A DNA stretch of 64,000 nucleotides from Daedaleopsis sinensis (GCA_033807695.1 CM066301.1:496001-560000); one strand, 5' to 3'; positions 1-11,973 are shown, counted from the first letter of the stretch. The notes: generated by a model not told the origin, from the sequence alone. A program made the numbers and translations.

Positions 1-2507
1 AGGGGCACGTCGACGACGGAATCCCGGTAGAGAACGGTCAACCGGTGTTGTCCAAAACTCCACCATCGGGCGCCTCCCCGCCTCCCCGGAGGCACAACGC
101 GCGAATCGAACGCGATATCGACGCCGACCCTGGCACCCCCGCTCTCTCTCCTACAGAAGCGGCCGACGCTCGCCATCGTGGCAAGTACGCGCACTCCCCG
201 GCGCCCGCCCGCAAGCACCCAAAGCGCCTCCGCAAGTCCAACGGCGACGATTTCTTCGCCACGCCCGCCCGCACGACCTCGCAGTCTTCTGCAGGGGGGA
301 GTTCGCCCACTGCGCATCGCCTCGCGCATATACGCGACCCCGATGGCGAGAACGACGGCGGGCCGAGGAAGAGAGAGCCTCCGCGACTTGTGGAGGGCGC
401 GTGGAACAACGCGTTCACCGACGCTCGCGGGAATGCACCCATCGGCGCCATGGGCAAGGGTCCCCGCAAGTCCGGTGTGGATTTCGAAGAAGACGATAAA
501 GTCATTGGGACGCAGGATGTGCTTGAGTCTGGCGACGAGGATGAGGATGAGGATGAGGACGACGACGGGAGAGACGAGGAAGTAGAGGCGACCCCGATTC
601 AGTGGCCCCCGGTCCGGAACAGGCAGAAGGTCAATCTTCCTGCTACACCTACTCGAACGCCCAGCGGTAGGAACAAGGGCAAAGCGCGCGATCCTGGCTC
701 AGGTTCTGGCCGAATGGTGACGACGGAGATCGTAAGTGTCAAGACCGTACGGACCGTCCGGAGGGCTGCTAAAGGGACTCCTGATGCGCGCGCAACGATA
801 CATGCCGTCGATGATGTTGACGCCCCTCCTCTCGCTTCTCAGGTGCAACCTATCGAGGACTCTCGACCGGAGGCCTCGCAGCACCATCCGTTCAGTCAGC
901 CCTCTCTACCGCCTCGGTTAGCCGCGTCTGCCAGCAACAACTCGACAAACTCCAGTAGTGGAACGTTCCCTCGCGTGAACGACCACCCGCGAATCTCGAA
1001 GGCGGACCTGGCGCGTCTGGGGAAGATGCTCCAGACAGAACAGGAGGTGCAGAAGATGACCCCGTCCGAGCCGTCGCCATCGAAGTTCGAAAGGGACGCG
1101 AAACGGACGGCGAAGCACCCCCTGTCAGGTTCCGACAAGCGGCTCCTCAGCGGCCTGCTCAAGTCCAACGACGGGTCCAACAATGCACCGCGTCCTGCGG
1201 CGTCGGCGTCGCTCTTGATGGCCAGGGCTACCATCTCGCCACCTGGGAATACTCGCTCTTCCGATGAAGAACGCTTTGGGCAATTCCATGAGCGCGAACA
1301 AGCGTTGCCCACCCCGCCCGGCGCACAGTCTTCTCCCTTGGCGGACAAAGGCGATTCACTAGGAGGTACTAGCGGGCAAATCATCGGCGAGATCCCAATG
1401 AAGGTGTCCTATGCTCATATGCCGCAGGCTTCGCACCCCATGCCATCTGTTGACGAACGCAAGAACCGCGCCGAGCGATCGACCGTCTATGGGCATTCCC
1501 GGCGGCATACCATGAGCGGTCCAGACGCACAGGACCTGTTTTCGTCCAACAGAGCGGCCAGCGTCATGCCGCAGGGTACCTCTGTACGACAATCCCTTCC
1601 AGCAGCACTATCCATCGGCGACGACACGCTCTTCCGGCCTCCAGTCCCCAGTCAGCTCTTCCGCCAGCGCCGCTCCGGCACAGCGCATTCCCGCTCGTAC
1701 TCGCTCTCGCACCCGCCAGGCTCCGACGCATCCGGCTCGATGTCTCCTGCGCGCTCGGCAGATGCGTCGCTCGCGGACACGCTCCCCCCGAACGAGCTCG
1801 AGCTCGTCAAGGAGCTGGGGATGCGGTGGGCGCTGCAGGTCATGGCGCGCAACCACGGGTTCAGCGAGGAGACGGTGCGGCAGGTGTACGAGCAGACACG
1901 CTCGCTCGAAGCGGCCGACCATCTGCTGCGCGCGATGCGCGATAGCGCGAACGACGCTGCGAACTCAGTCCTTGAGTCGTTCTCCCGGGACGCCGTCGAA
2001 CGTGAGGACGAGGAGGAGGAGGAAGAGCTGGATGACGGGGTGGAAGAGCAGGAGCAGGCCGGTGGAGATCTGATGCGCGGTGGGTCGGAAGGCAAATACG
2101 ACGAGCCCGAGGCCGTTGACGACAGCTGGATGCAAGACGAAGTCCCTCAAGCCGAGAGCAGCCGCGTGGACGCGACGCACGCCTCGCGCAGGCGCCACCA
2201 GCTCCGCATCACCCCGGTGCATGTCGAGGCGCGCCCCGCCGTCGACGAGGTCTATTCCCCGCCGAAACGGACGCGTGCTGCGAAGCACCTGCGGCAGAGC
2301 ATCGGCCGCGCGCGTATGCTGGACGCGGGGGATGGTGGTGAGGGTGGTGAGATGCTGACGGGGAGCCCGGCCCCCGCGGGACAGGCGAGTGGAACGGTTG
2401 GTCTAGGGCAGCTCGCGCGGTACACGAAGGAGGACTGGAGGCGCCTTGGGGCGGACGGGGCGAAGATCGCGACAGCGAGGGCGTTGGAGAAGCTGCTGAG
2501 ACCATGA
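1..2507 (+). CDS. Large disordered nuclear-type protein, 5' end outside window
   Basis: The frame is open from the first bases to a TGA at 2505-2507, so the true start lies upstream; the first in-frame ATG is far inside. About 830 residues are visible. Most is low-complexity and charged: Ser/Pro/Arg-rich stretches, an acidic run around 530-580 (Asp/Glu repeats) and another near 2000-2060. The one part that looks folded is about residues 590-660 (roughly 1795-1990), a helical segment reading ELVKELGMRWALQVM and then EETVRQVYEQTRSLEAADHL. That spacing resembles UBA-like or Rap1 C-terminal helical domains. Rap1-type telomere proteins have BRCT and Myb domains upstream, which would lie outside the window, so this identity is only a guess. 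The basic KRTR segment near the end suggests nuclear location. No intron is needed in the visible part. Confidence 0.6.
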   Translation, partial: GHVDDGIPVENGQPVLSKTPPSGASPPPRRHNARIERDIDADPGTPALSPTEAADARHRGKYAHSPAPARKHPKRLRKSNGDDFFATPARTTSQSSAGGSSPTAHRLAHIRDPDGENDGGPRKREPPRLVEGAWNNAFTDARGNAPIGAMGKGPRKSGVDFEEDDKVIGTQDVLESGDEDEDEDEDDDGRDEEVEATPIQWPPVRNRQKVNLPATPTRTPSGRNKGKARDPGSGSGRMVTTEIVSVKTVRTVRRAAKGTPDARATIHAVDDVDAPPLASQVQPIEDSRPEASQHHPFSQPSLPPRLAASASNNSTNSSSGTFPRVNDHPRISKADLARLGKMLQTEQEVQKMTPSEPSPSKFERDAKRTAKHPLSGSDKRLLSGLLKSNDGSNNAPRPAASASLLMARATISPPGNTRSSDEERFGQFHEREQALPTPPGAQSSPLADKGDSLGGTSGQIIGEIPMKVSYAHMPQASHPMPSVDERKNRAERSTVYGHSRRHTMSGPDAQDLFSSNRAASVMPQGTSVRQSLPAALSIGDDTLFRPPVPSQLFRQRRSGTAHSRSYSLSHPPGSDASGSMSPARSADASLADTLPPNELELVKELGMRWALQVMARNHGFSEETVRQVYEQTRSLEAADHLLRAMRDSANDAANSVLESFSRDAVEREDEEEEEELDDGVEEQEQAGGDLMRGGSEGKYDEPEAVDDSWMQDEVPQAESSRVDATHASRRRHQLRITPVHVEARPAVDEVYSPPKRTRAAKHLRQSIGRARMLDAGDGGEGGEMLTGSPAPAGQASGTVGLGQLARYTKEDWRRLGADGAKIATARALEKLLRP

Positions 2508-3220
2508 AGTGTGGCCGTCCCCTCGATCGGACCCTCCGGCACATCGATATCTGTATTTTTATGTGAGTTCGTGTTGGCTCTTCGTTGTCTGCCTGTCTGT
2601 CTGTACATGCTCTCGCGCTGTGATCTTGTTGCGTTTACTGTGTTTGGTACCCTTCGCTCACAATGCAAATGTCGGACCGCTTGGAACACAACTCCCGCCC
2701 AGTACGTTGCAACCAACTATATCATATGATTTAAGTGCTGAAGACAAGTTAGTTGTTACTAGTGACCCTTTCAAAGTTCTGGCAGTCGCAAGTACGCCTC
2801 AGAGTGAGACCCACCGAACCTCAGTCTGGAGGGCTCGATATGAACGTCTTCGTAGTAGGTCGTACTCTGTGCATGAGATGACTGTGGTCTCAGACTCCGG
2901 TCTGCTGACTTCCGCCCTTCGGAACTCGCTGAGAAGGTGCCATGCCCCAACGTCGGTTGAATATCCTCACGACGATTCGCATCCAGTTTCGAGCGTCCCT
3001 CCAACGACCAATCCACCCGCTTCATCAAAGAACGCCCATGTTCGCACATGATAGTGAGTGTGTCGGTGTCGGTCGATTGTGTCGGATTCGTGCTGTCACA
3101 TGGTTCTATTCGACCAACAGACAGAAGAGTTTGGGTTCCGACGGCTTCGTCGGTATCCGGCCCTTGGTAGCGATGTCAACCTTCCGCGGCAAAGGTGGAC
3201 CTGTCAAGAGTCTATCGGCC
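2508..3220. other. Intergenic, no gene seen
   Basis: About 700 nt between the stop of the large disordered protein and the GH31 promoter. Open frames here are short, lack splice-supported extension and resemble no family I know. It probably holds the 3' UTR of the upstream gene and the promoter of the downstream one. Confidence 0.6.
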
Positions 3221-3226
3221 TATAAA
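3221..3226 (+). promoter_or_regulatory. TATA box of the GH31 gene
   Basis: TATAAA lies 61-66 nt before the chosen ATG at 3287. That is a usual core-promoter distance for a basidiomycete gene with a short leader, and it supports that start. Confidence 0.55.
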
Positions 3227-3286
3227 GACAGCCCGTACCTCACGCAACACCCACGTTCCACCCTGACTGTGTCTTCAACGCTGGCA

Positions 3287-6200
3287 ATGTACTTGGGCGC
3301 GGCTTCCAGTATCGCACTCCTCGGTTATCTGGCACTCTCGGCCAGCGCAGCTGTGACAGACCCGAAGGCTCTCGATAGTTGCCCAGGCTATTACGTGCAC
3401 GAAGTCCTCGACCATGGCCATAAGCTGACCGCTGCTTTACGTCTCGCAGGCAAGGCATGCAACGTCTTTGGGACCGACATTCCCGAGCTCGCGCTCGAGG
3501 TCACATATGAAACCAGTGAGTGCTCTCTACTCTACCTGGCTTCATAAGAGGGCATGCCCATCGTACACTCGTGGACAGTCTGGCCTGGTTATACGTACGT
3601 AGGTCAGCTGAGACCGCGCGGAAGGCCGCTGTTGATTGAGACTTCTCGATGTCCTCGCAATTCAACGTAAGAATATGGCACTTCTGTCCATCTGACTTCT
3701 TTCCGCACGACCTCCCTCACACGCTTCAATCGCCGCCGAAGAAGCGCAGAAGCTTTTCATCACCAGCGCTCAACCGAGACCAGTTCCATTATACGCAGCA
3801 ATGCTGATCATTCTCTTGCAGAAGACCGCTTACATGTCAAGATCTCCGACCCAGCAAACAACCGATACGAGGTCTCAGAATCTGTTCTACCCCGACCCAA
3901 AGCCGACCCTCACGCCGACCCATCGACTTCCGACATCCGCTTCAACTACTCTTTGTCGCCTTTCGCATTCTCCGTCTACCGCACATCTACTCATGAGGTC
4001 CTCTTTTCCACCGCATCACATCCCATCATCTTCGAGCCTCAGTACTTACGCGTGAAAACGACTCTCCCAGCGGACGCGAACATTTACGGGCTCGGGGAAC
4101 ACACGGATCCGTTCCGTTTGCCCACCCACAACTACACGCGCACGCTGTGGGCGCGCAACGCTCGAGGGATCCCTCAAGGTAGCAATTTGTATGGCGTGCA
4201 CCCAGTGTACTATGAGCACCGGACGACAGGGACACATGGCGTGTTCCTCGCCAACTCAAACGGGATGGACATCAAGATCAACGACACGGAGGGTCCGGGC
4301 ACAACGCTCGAGTACAATGTCATCGGCGGTGTCCTAGACTTCTACTTTCTGGCGGGAGACGAGGATGACCCGACAGAAGTGGCGCGCCAATATGCGGAGA
4401 TTGTGGGGACCCCAGCGGAGGTGCCTTATTGGTCCTTCGGATTCCATCAGTGTCGCTGGGGATATCAGAGTACGCCTTGCTCGGACTCCTTCTTTCTCAG
4501 CACCTTTGAACTGAACCCCGAGTCGATAGACTACGTTGATGTCGCGCAGGTCATCACGAACTATTCTGCTGCGTCCATACCGCTCGAAACGATGTGGACT
4601 GACATAGGTGTGCTATCTTATTACTTACATTCGGTGCTGGCTTACACGAACCTCAGACTACATGTATCGCCGGCTTGTCTTCACGCTCGATCCGGACTAC
4701 TTCCCTTTAAACCGGATGCGGGAGATCATTGACTACCTACATTCGCACGATCAAAAATACAGTATGTCTGACTGTCATATCTCATCTATTAGCACTGACA
4801 ACCGCGTTCCTCCTGTCTGTGTAGTCCTCATGGTCGATCCTGCGGTCGGTTACATTCCAGACTCCGACTACGGCCCCTACAACCGCGGCACAGAGGCCGA
4901 CATCTGGCTGAAAGCCGCGAATGGCAGCAGTCCCCATCTCGGGGCGGTTTGGCCGGGTGTTGCGGTCTGGCCGGACTGGTTCCACGAAAAGGCTCAAGAG
5001 TACGGACTGAGCTACTTATGATGATACCGCACTTACTAACGAGAAACGTTGTCAGCTACTGGACTAACGAATTCCGGCTCTTTTTCGATCCAGACACTGG
5101 CCTCGACGTCGATGGCTCGTGGATCGATTTGAACGAACCGACGAGTGTAAGTCTAATACGGGAGTATGATAACATTCACTTACCTTCCCTTGACAAGGTA
5201 GTTCTGTATCTTCCCATGCACGGACCCATTCGAGCAATCGAGAGAACAAGACCTTCCACCAGCACGCCCGGCGCCGCCTCCAGACCCGAACACTCCCATC
5301 TTCGGCCAAGCACCCACATCGATGCTAGACAAGCGTGGACATCGCGGGGAGGATCTTGAATTTCCGCCCTACGCGATCGCCAACTTGGCAGGTCCGCTGT
5401 CTAACGGCACCGCAGACGTACGTCTTACACAGTCTGAACGTTCAAGAATGCGCATGCATATTCTGATGCCCTCCGCCCGACAGGTCACAGCACTGCACGA
5501 GAACGGATTGGTGGAGTACGACACGCACAACCTTTTCGGCACGATGATGTCCACCGCGACGCACAATGCGCTCCTGGCGCGCCGCCCGGGGCAGCGGACG
5601 GTTGTTATCACCCGCTCGACATTCGCGGGCGCGGGGAAGCACGTCGGTAAGTGGCTGGGGGACAACCTGAGCGAGTGGTCGCACTACAGACAGTCGATAT
5701 CCGGGATCTTGGGCATGGCGGGCGTGTTTCAGATGCCCATGGTCGGAGCAGACATTTGCGGGTTTGCGGAGAACACGACTGAAACACTATGTGCGCGCTG
5801 GGCGACCCTTGGCGCGTTCTATCCTTTCATGCGCAATGTGAGCACCTCGGAATGTGGCATATCTCGTCATCTCTGCACTTACTGACTCGTAACTGCAGCA
5901 TAACACAAACACAACGATCAGCCAAGAGTTCTACCGCTGGCCGCTCACGACTCGCGCAGCGCAGCGGGCACTCGAGACTCGCTACCGTCTTCTCGACTAC
6001 CTTTACACCGCGTTTCACCAAGCCCAAGGGGACGGCACGCCCGTTCTCCGCCCGCTCTGGTATACCTTCCCCAAGGACATCCGCACCTTCGGCATCGACA
6101 CCCAGTTCTTCTTCGGGCCTTCGATCCTCGTCTCCCCCGTGCTCGAGGAGAACGCGACGAGCGTCGAGGTGTACTACCCCGCCGCGCACTTCTACGACCT

Positions 6201-6690
6201 GCACACGCTCGCGCGGGTGCACAGCCCGCAGGAGGGCGCGCGCACCATCCGGCTGACCGGTGTGGACTTCACGGAGATCCCGGTGGCGATCATGGGGGGC
6301 GTCGTCCTCCCGCTCCGCGTCAAGGGCGCGATGACGACGACGGAGCTGCGCACGCGGGACTTCGAGCTCGTCGTGGCTCCGGACGGCGATGGGCGCGCCG
6401 AGGGCTCGCTGTATGTTGATGACGGGGTGTCGGTCGTCCAGGAGAGGACGACGGAGGTGTCTCTTGAGTATCGCGCGGGGAGGCTAGTGGTGCGTGGCGC
6501 GTTTGGGTACCCGCTTGGCGTGAAGATAGCACGGGTGCGGTTCGCAGGCGTGGAGAGGAGGCCGAATATGGTGCGAGTCGATGGGCAAGTGGTGGCTGTG
6601 GATCGGGTCGAGTTTGACTCTGAGCGGGGCGTGCTAGATGTTGCGTTGGGTTTCTCCTTTGATAGGAACTTTACGGTCGAGGTCAAGTAG
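3287..6690 (+). CDS. Secreted GH31 alpha-glucosidase, nine exons
   Basis: Glycoside hydrolase family 31 enzyme, expected to release glucose from alpha-glucosides outside the cell. Predicted exons are 3287-3515, 3822-4469, 4530-4607, 4657-4761, 4825-4999, 5056-5146, 5202-5417, 5484-5837 and 5899-6690. All phases agree and give 895 residues. An N-terminal hydrophobic signal peptide ([12 protein letters not shown]) ends near residue 22. Family motifs are in order: [16 protein letters not shown], then WIDLNEP with the likely nucleophile Asp436, and WLGDN with the likely acid/base Asp574. The C-terminal beta-domain follows. The intron at 4470-4529 is 60 nt and in frame, so read-through would not stop; splicing it restores the family spacing (WGYQ-NYVDV). 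Intron 1, at 306 nt, is far longer than the others. Exact substrate (maltose, starch or other alpha-glucan) cannot be read from sequence. Confidence 0.92.
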
Positions 6691-6989
6691 TTCGTGAATG
6701 AAGCGGGGTACGGCATCGAGCTCGCGATGTTCTACTATATCGATGAACTCCAGAACAATGTACTCGAGTGCACTGTCGAACTGCGGCTGAGTTTTGATGA
6801 TGAGGTATGTATCAGTGGGGTATACACGAAATTATACAGAGTCCTAATATGCCAGGCATATTTACTACTAAGAACACGCGGGTAATCCAGTTCTACATTG
6901 GTGGAATACAGGTGGCGACAACTTATCCGGGGTCCTTGCAAAGAAGCGCATGCGAATGAGACTATTACGGAGGGTCTATCCAGGTGTAT

Positions 6990-8981
6990 TCACACCTTCA
7001 CCCAGCCGTACTCGCCTTGTTCGCCGCTCCAATAACTTCTTTCCGGGGGAAAATGCCCCTCTGCCTCCCTCTCCATGAATAGCTGCTCAACGAGCGCGAC
7101 GCGGGAGCCCTTATCAGCGCGCACAGTGAGGTCGAACTTGAACGGAAGCGGTTTGGCGATCATGAGGTGCGAGGAGTTGTGCATTGGGTCCGTCCTCCAA
7201 CTCTCCTTGCTGGCACTGCTCTTCCCCGTAGCTGTAGATGCCGTCACAGCTGTGGGCTTCTGCTTCATATGACGAGTCATATGGGCGCGTTCGGACTCGT
7301 GTTTGGCAAGTTCTTCGTTCGTCTCCTCCTGGTCCGTCTCCTCAGAGTCCTTATGCGCGGTCTTCTTGATGTCAAAAAGCCACGCCAACGCGGCGATGCC
7401 GACAAGCATGCCTTCTTCTGCGAGCTCTCGCCCAGTGCATACGCGCGGGCCGAAGCCGAACTGCGAGCTGTTCGCAAGGTTCGGGTACACGCTCAGCGGT
7501 GCTCTGTACGTCGGATACTTCGGCTCGAGCCAGCGGAGCGGATTGAACGCCTCGGGGTCGGGATAGAGCTCCTGGTCGCGCGCAATCCCCCTGTGGAAAC
7601 ACATATCACTGTCAGAACAAGACACATCAATTCGAGGGGAAGAGCGGAGGGGGAGAATAGGGAGCGGACATACCATTCCAAGGGGTGTATGACGCTGCCC
7701 GCTGGGATGTGGTACCCCGCGTACTCGTCGTCGAGCGCGAGGAAGTGCGGGATGCCCGTCGGGACGGGCGGCCGCCAGCGGACGACTTCGCGGATAAACG
7801 CACGGAGGACGGGGAGCTCCGGCCTGTCCTCAGCGCGCGGGAGGCGGTCCCCACATACGCGATCGAGCTCCGCGTGCAGGAGCGGCAGGTACTGCGGGTA
7901 GTGGCACATCGCGAGGCAGAAGCTCTGCATGACCGCGGCGGTCGTCAGCGCGCCCGCAATGCCCTGCATCCCGACCAGGTACGCGTCCTCGATCTCGGAG
8001 AGCCCCCACTTGCCCGCGGCGCCGGTTCCAAAGAGGTAGTGCGTCCAGCTCGGGTTGGAGGGTACCGTGCCCGAAGACACGTCCGCGCGAACCTCGTCCC
8101 GCATGAGCTCGAACCAGCGGCTCTCGGTGCGCTGCCGCTTGCGCTCCCAGGCCTTCGGCGGCGAGAGCCAGTCGGGGAGTGACATGATGAAGGGGAGCTT
8201 GTTCGCGAAGTGCCCGGTTGGCGAAACGGAGATGAGGAGCTCGCGCGCACGCTGCTTGAGCTCAGCGCTAGCCTCGCTGCGACCCCATGCCAGGCGGGCG
8301 GTCACACGCGCGACGAAGGATTCGAGCGCGTCACCGTACTGGGTGGGGTCGGCGAGGAGCTCCTTGAGAAGCCGGATGGATTCGAGTTCGGGGTAGTGGT
8401 GGTATGCGCTCAGCTTGGATTGGCGCATGATGTGCGTCGACATCTTGCGCTGTCTCGTCCAGTTGGCTGCGAGAAGCGGGGTCAGCGACACATCCGCGGC
8501 TGCGGTAGTTGTGCAGAGAGGGCTTACAATTTCTGTCCATTAACGGCAGATACTGCTCGCTTGAGCGGTTATCATGGAGAAGAGCGGGAATGTGAGGGCG
8601 GTCGGAGTAGATTGCACTCCTCTTGGTCAGTAGGTCGCGCGCGATTCCTTCTTGTGCAATCCAGACGTGGTTGGTGCCGGCGAGGTTGACCTGGTAGATG
8701 GGACCGTATTGCTGAGCCCACTCAAAGAACTTGAGGTGGATGTTCCGCTCAGGGATGTCCGGGACTGAGCCAAGGACGGGGTAGCCTGGAGTTCTCTTGT
8801 CAGTGACCTGCCTGTTAACCCGAGCAAGCGACATCATAGCAATATCGATAGACGAACCTTTTGGGCCCGGAAGATGTCTCAAGCCTGAAGGCATCTTGGA
8901 TTTTCCAAGGAAGAAAACGAGCTTGATGAGCGCGAGTAGACACGCAACACCAAGTGCGAGGGCGAGTGGGATAACAGACAT
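6990..8981 (-). CDS. Cytochrome P450 monooxygenase
   Basis: Membrane-bound heme monooxygenase. Exons on the minus strand are 8981-8858, 8785-8528, 8466-7674 and 7590-6990, in phase, giving 591 residues. The N-terminus has a membrane anchor (LALALGVACLLALIKLVFFL) and then a Pro-rich hinge (LPGPKG). The K-helix ExxR is EVVR at about 354-357. The heme loop FGFGPRVCTG has its ligand Cys near 443. The I-helix segment GMQGIAGALTTAA lacks the classic acidic-Thr pair (A/G-G-x-D/E-T), which is odd. After the heme loop an acidic, Glu/Lys/Ser-rich insert of roughly 60 residues precedes the usual C-terminal strand. The pattern resembles the CYP5144/CYP5037-like proteins abundant in agaricomycetes, but I cannot assign a family. 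The GH31 neighbour is convergent, with about 300 nt between stops, and I see no functional link. Confidence 0.9.
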
Positions 8982-10350
8982 GTTGGATCTAGAGACGAAC
9001 AAGGAATGAGGATGGGTCGGCTTAGTAAAGGTTGTAGAATAGGCGATGGAAGCGAGGTACGATTGAGTTTAAGTACAATGAACGGAAGGGGGAATGGGAG
9101 CTACAGTAGTATGTTAATGAGACACAGCTTGACTCGCAGGCAGATTAGATACTAGTACTGGCAGTGCAAGTGGAGGGCACGGTATTATATGTATCATGAT
9201 ACGTGCTGGCAGCCTTGTGTAGCCGGAGGAAGGAAGCGCGCCTGCGTTCAAGGCTATGTAAGTAGCAATCATCAGACTAGTGTCTGATCTGCGGAAGAAG
9301 AGGGGATCCGTGAGAGTCTACCATCAACTTCTGAACTGGAAATTCTCTCATCCATTTGTCTAGTTTCATATCTCAAACAAACGCGTGGGGATGAAGGAAT
9401 TTGAACTTAGTCTCGAAGCAATCCAGAGATCCAGCGCGGTAAGCATGTCTTGACAGTGACACTTGAGTGTATGAGAGTCATGTGCATCTGATCAGTGGTT
9501 ACTGCCAACTGGGTGTGAACCGAGATATCGGGTTTGGGCGCCGATGCGGGATGCGACTACTTAGCAACCAAGGTCTCGGTACTAGAACCCTACAGCGCCG
9601 TGTCAGCGCCGAGACCACGTAGGAGTGAGTACGGCTTAGTGCCGAAAATGGTACGGCAACGCCACGTGGGCCCACTCACCTTCGAAATCCTCACGCATAA
9701 GTGCAATGTCCGGACAATGGGCACTGAGTGCTTGTGCTCCGGCATGAGAGGACGAGCTGTTATAAGAACACTCACAATGTTTTGAATCCAGATGTCACCG
9801 CAGCACAGGTGGTCAGAATCTTCGTTCCCGCCAGCGGCGAGCAACATCAGTTCCACTTGACGAATCATGAAGATGTCCGACGCATAATACTCCGGCGGGC
9901 CCTACACACGAATGTATTGATGGCTAGACATTTGGATCTCGGTCGTTGAGTCCAAGTCGGTCAACGTGACGTGAGCAATGACAATCCAAACACCGCCGCC
10001 GTATCTTTGTAGTTGCGCACTGGTGGAAAGTAGAGGTCAATAAATCTGCAGTGAAACAATCCACGCCGAGAAGCCAAGTACGTGTGTTCAACACATTCTC
10101 TTGACAAATGGCGGAGCATGAAGAGACCCCTTCCGAGTCCCGCCGACCATGCAAAATGAGAAGGGTAGGGTCGTGATCACAGCCGACGCGTGCCCCGCCC
10201 CGACTCTGACTCGCAGCTCCGGAGTTGACCCAGCCTGTGACCGCGCCAGTTCGCCTAGCTAGTAGGCAATTCAACGTGGGACATCGCTCCGTGCAGATTG
10301 AAGAGAGGTCAGCAGAGCAAGCGGAGAGGCGTAGCGCTACACCTGCGCAC
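8982..10350. other. Intergenic between divergent P450 and hydrophobin loci
   Basis: About 1.37 kb with no convincing coding sequence on either strand. It should contain the P450 promoter and the upstream region of the former hydrophobin gene. A short palindrome around 9594-9612 (GCGCCGTGTCAGCGCC-like) is the only local structure seen. Confidence 0.5.
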
Positions 10351-10356
10351 ATATAA
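10351..10356 (+). promoter_or_regulatory. TATA box of the hydrophobin locus
   Basis: ATATAA lies about 70 nt before the hydrophobin ATG at 10425. The core promoter looks preserved although the coding sequence is broken. Confidence 0.5.
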
Positions 10357-10424
10357 GCCCCCGTAGAGCTGAGGAGTCGGGCACCAGCAGTCGACCTCTT
10401 CAGCACTCTCGCGCATTCAGCATC

Positions 10425-10844
10425 ATGTTCTCCTGTGCCACGATCTTCTCTACTCTCGCCTTTGCACTCCTTGCGGACGCCGGGGACTGCAACACGGGCC
10501 CCGTCTAGTGCTGCAACAAGCTCGAAGACGTACGTACCTCCAGGTTGTCCTTCCAGCAACACACTGCATTGTGCTAACGGAGGAGCAGGCAACTTCGGCG
10601 ATCCTGTCCCTTCTGGGCGTCACCGGTCACCCTCCAAGACGTGACAGCGAAGCTCGGGTTCGACTGTTCGTCGATCTCTGCTGTTGGCGTGGGTGGCAGT
10701 ACATGCTCGGCCCAGCCCGTGTGCTGCGAGAACAACAACGTCGTAAGTACCTGTGCCGTCGGTTCGCGTTGTCACGAGCGACTTACGATGTGGATTATCT
10801 AGGGTGGCCTCGTCTCCATTGGCTGCGGTCCGATTATGCTCTGA
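10425..10844 (+). pseudogene. Class I hydrophobin, disabled by a nonsense codon and a frameshift
   Basis: Hydrophobins are small secreted proteins that self-assemble at air-water surfaces. The layout is typical: exon 1 10425-10529 with a short hydrophobic leader (FSTLAFALLADA), intron 10530-10588, exon 2 10589-10742, intron 10743-10801, exon 3 10803-10844. All eight Cys survive in the CN5CC / C / C / CC / C arrangement (CNTGPV-x-[27 protein letters not shown]). Two lesions break it. The codon between V and CC is TAG (10506-10508) where relatives often have Gln (CAG), a single C-to-T change. Exon 2 then changes frame at about 10621-10628, between LLGVT and [10 protein letters not shown]. Summed exon length is 301 nt, one more than a multiple of three, consistent with a 2-nt loss. 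Splice sites and TATA box are intact, so decay is recent. Sequencing error could explain one lesion but hardly both. Confidence 0.82.
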
Positions 10845-11973
10845 AAGCATTCGGCCATTCTAAGCTGGAGCGCATGTATGTGGAGTTTAGGTTTGTACGC
10901 GCCGCGGTGGTAATGTTCGGCGTTTGACTAGTACTAGTGCCCACTGTTTGTCGTGAGATTGAATGGACTCCAATCATCTAAATCCGTGAGGGTAGTTGTC
11001 GAGCCTCAAGGATACGGATTGCCGTGTGAGATATGCAAACGGCACTGACATACTGTAATGAATGCATGGCAGGCTCTCGGACAGCAAAAGAACGGCGACT
11101 AAATGTTTCGGAACGTTGAGGACCGAGCCTTGGCTGACACCTGACAACAAAAGCCCGAGATAAGAGAATCTGCTAGTTCCTCAGTCGGATCCCAGTAAAT
11201 TTTTAGCGGCCAGGTGATAAATGTAAGAGCGCACCTGGGCTATACTCCTCGTTGCTACGAGTTTTCGAAATATTAATAGCGATGACACCGAGTGGCATGT
11301 GCTAGTAGTCGCTTTAACCCGTCTGGTTCCGTGCAGTTTGCTGAGATGGTTTCGCCTTGAATGCGTAGATTCGCGCTGTTCACGCAGTGATAGTAGATGG
11401 TGGTGGGGTGGTAGAACTGGTAGGAGGATCATGGTGGTTGCATGCCTCCGAGTCGGCTTGCCAGCGCTAGGCAACCAATGATGCTCTTGCACGTGACCTT
11501 GTTGAAACTCGTAGTGGGCGTTTATCGTCGCTCCTCCGACTCGGACCTCCTAGTGTCAAGTTCGAACGACTGCGGAGAGTAGAGACTGTAAGTACTTGCG
11601 CACCCGTTTGATGAGTTATGTTGACTGATCGTCTCTGTCAGCACCACGTCTGCCAGTACGGTACTAAGCGTCTCACCCACAGAAGTCCTTGTATGGCCTG
11701 CCAGAGTCTGAATCTCGCAGAACCATGTTCGTGGATCCCGATTTGCAGTCTCTGCAGGACCCAGGTGCTGCATCTTATACTTACCTCACCTATTAGTAGC
11801 GCGCCAAGATAGTAGTAGCAATATTTACTTATTGCAAACCCAGATCGAACCATGCGCTTCGTGATGATGATGCTACGGGAGGAGTAGGTACAGACTCTCT
11901 ACCAGCGGATATAATCCTATTTACGGTCTCAGGCGTTCAGAAGGAAATCAAACCCAGACGCCACTCGGGCCAA
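10845..11973. other. Intergenic, no gene seen
   Basis: About 1.1 kb downstream of the hydrophobin locus. Open frames are short on both strands and show no recognisable domain or splice-linked extension. Confidence 0.5.

Noticed and set aside
38..505. Minus-strand open frames opposite the large disordered protein
   Set aside because: G+C-rich coding DNA gives long antisense frames; these have biased composition, no domain and no splice support.
4470..4529. Reading straight through GH31 without splicing here
   Set aside because: The frame stays open, but the extra residues break the conserved WGYQ-NYVDV block; GT/AG sites remove exactly 60 nt and restore it.
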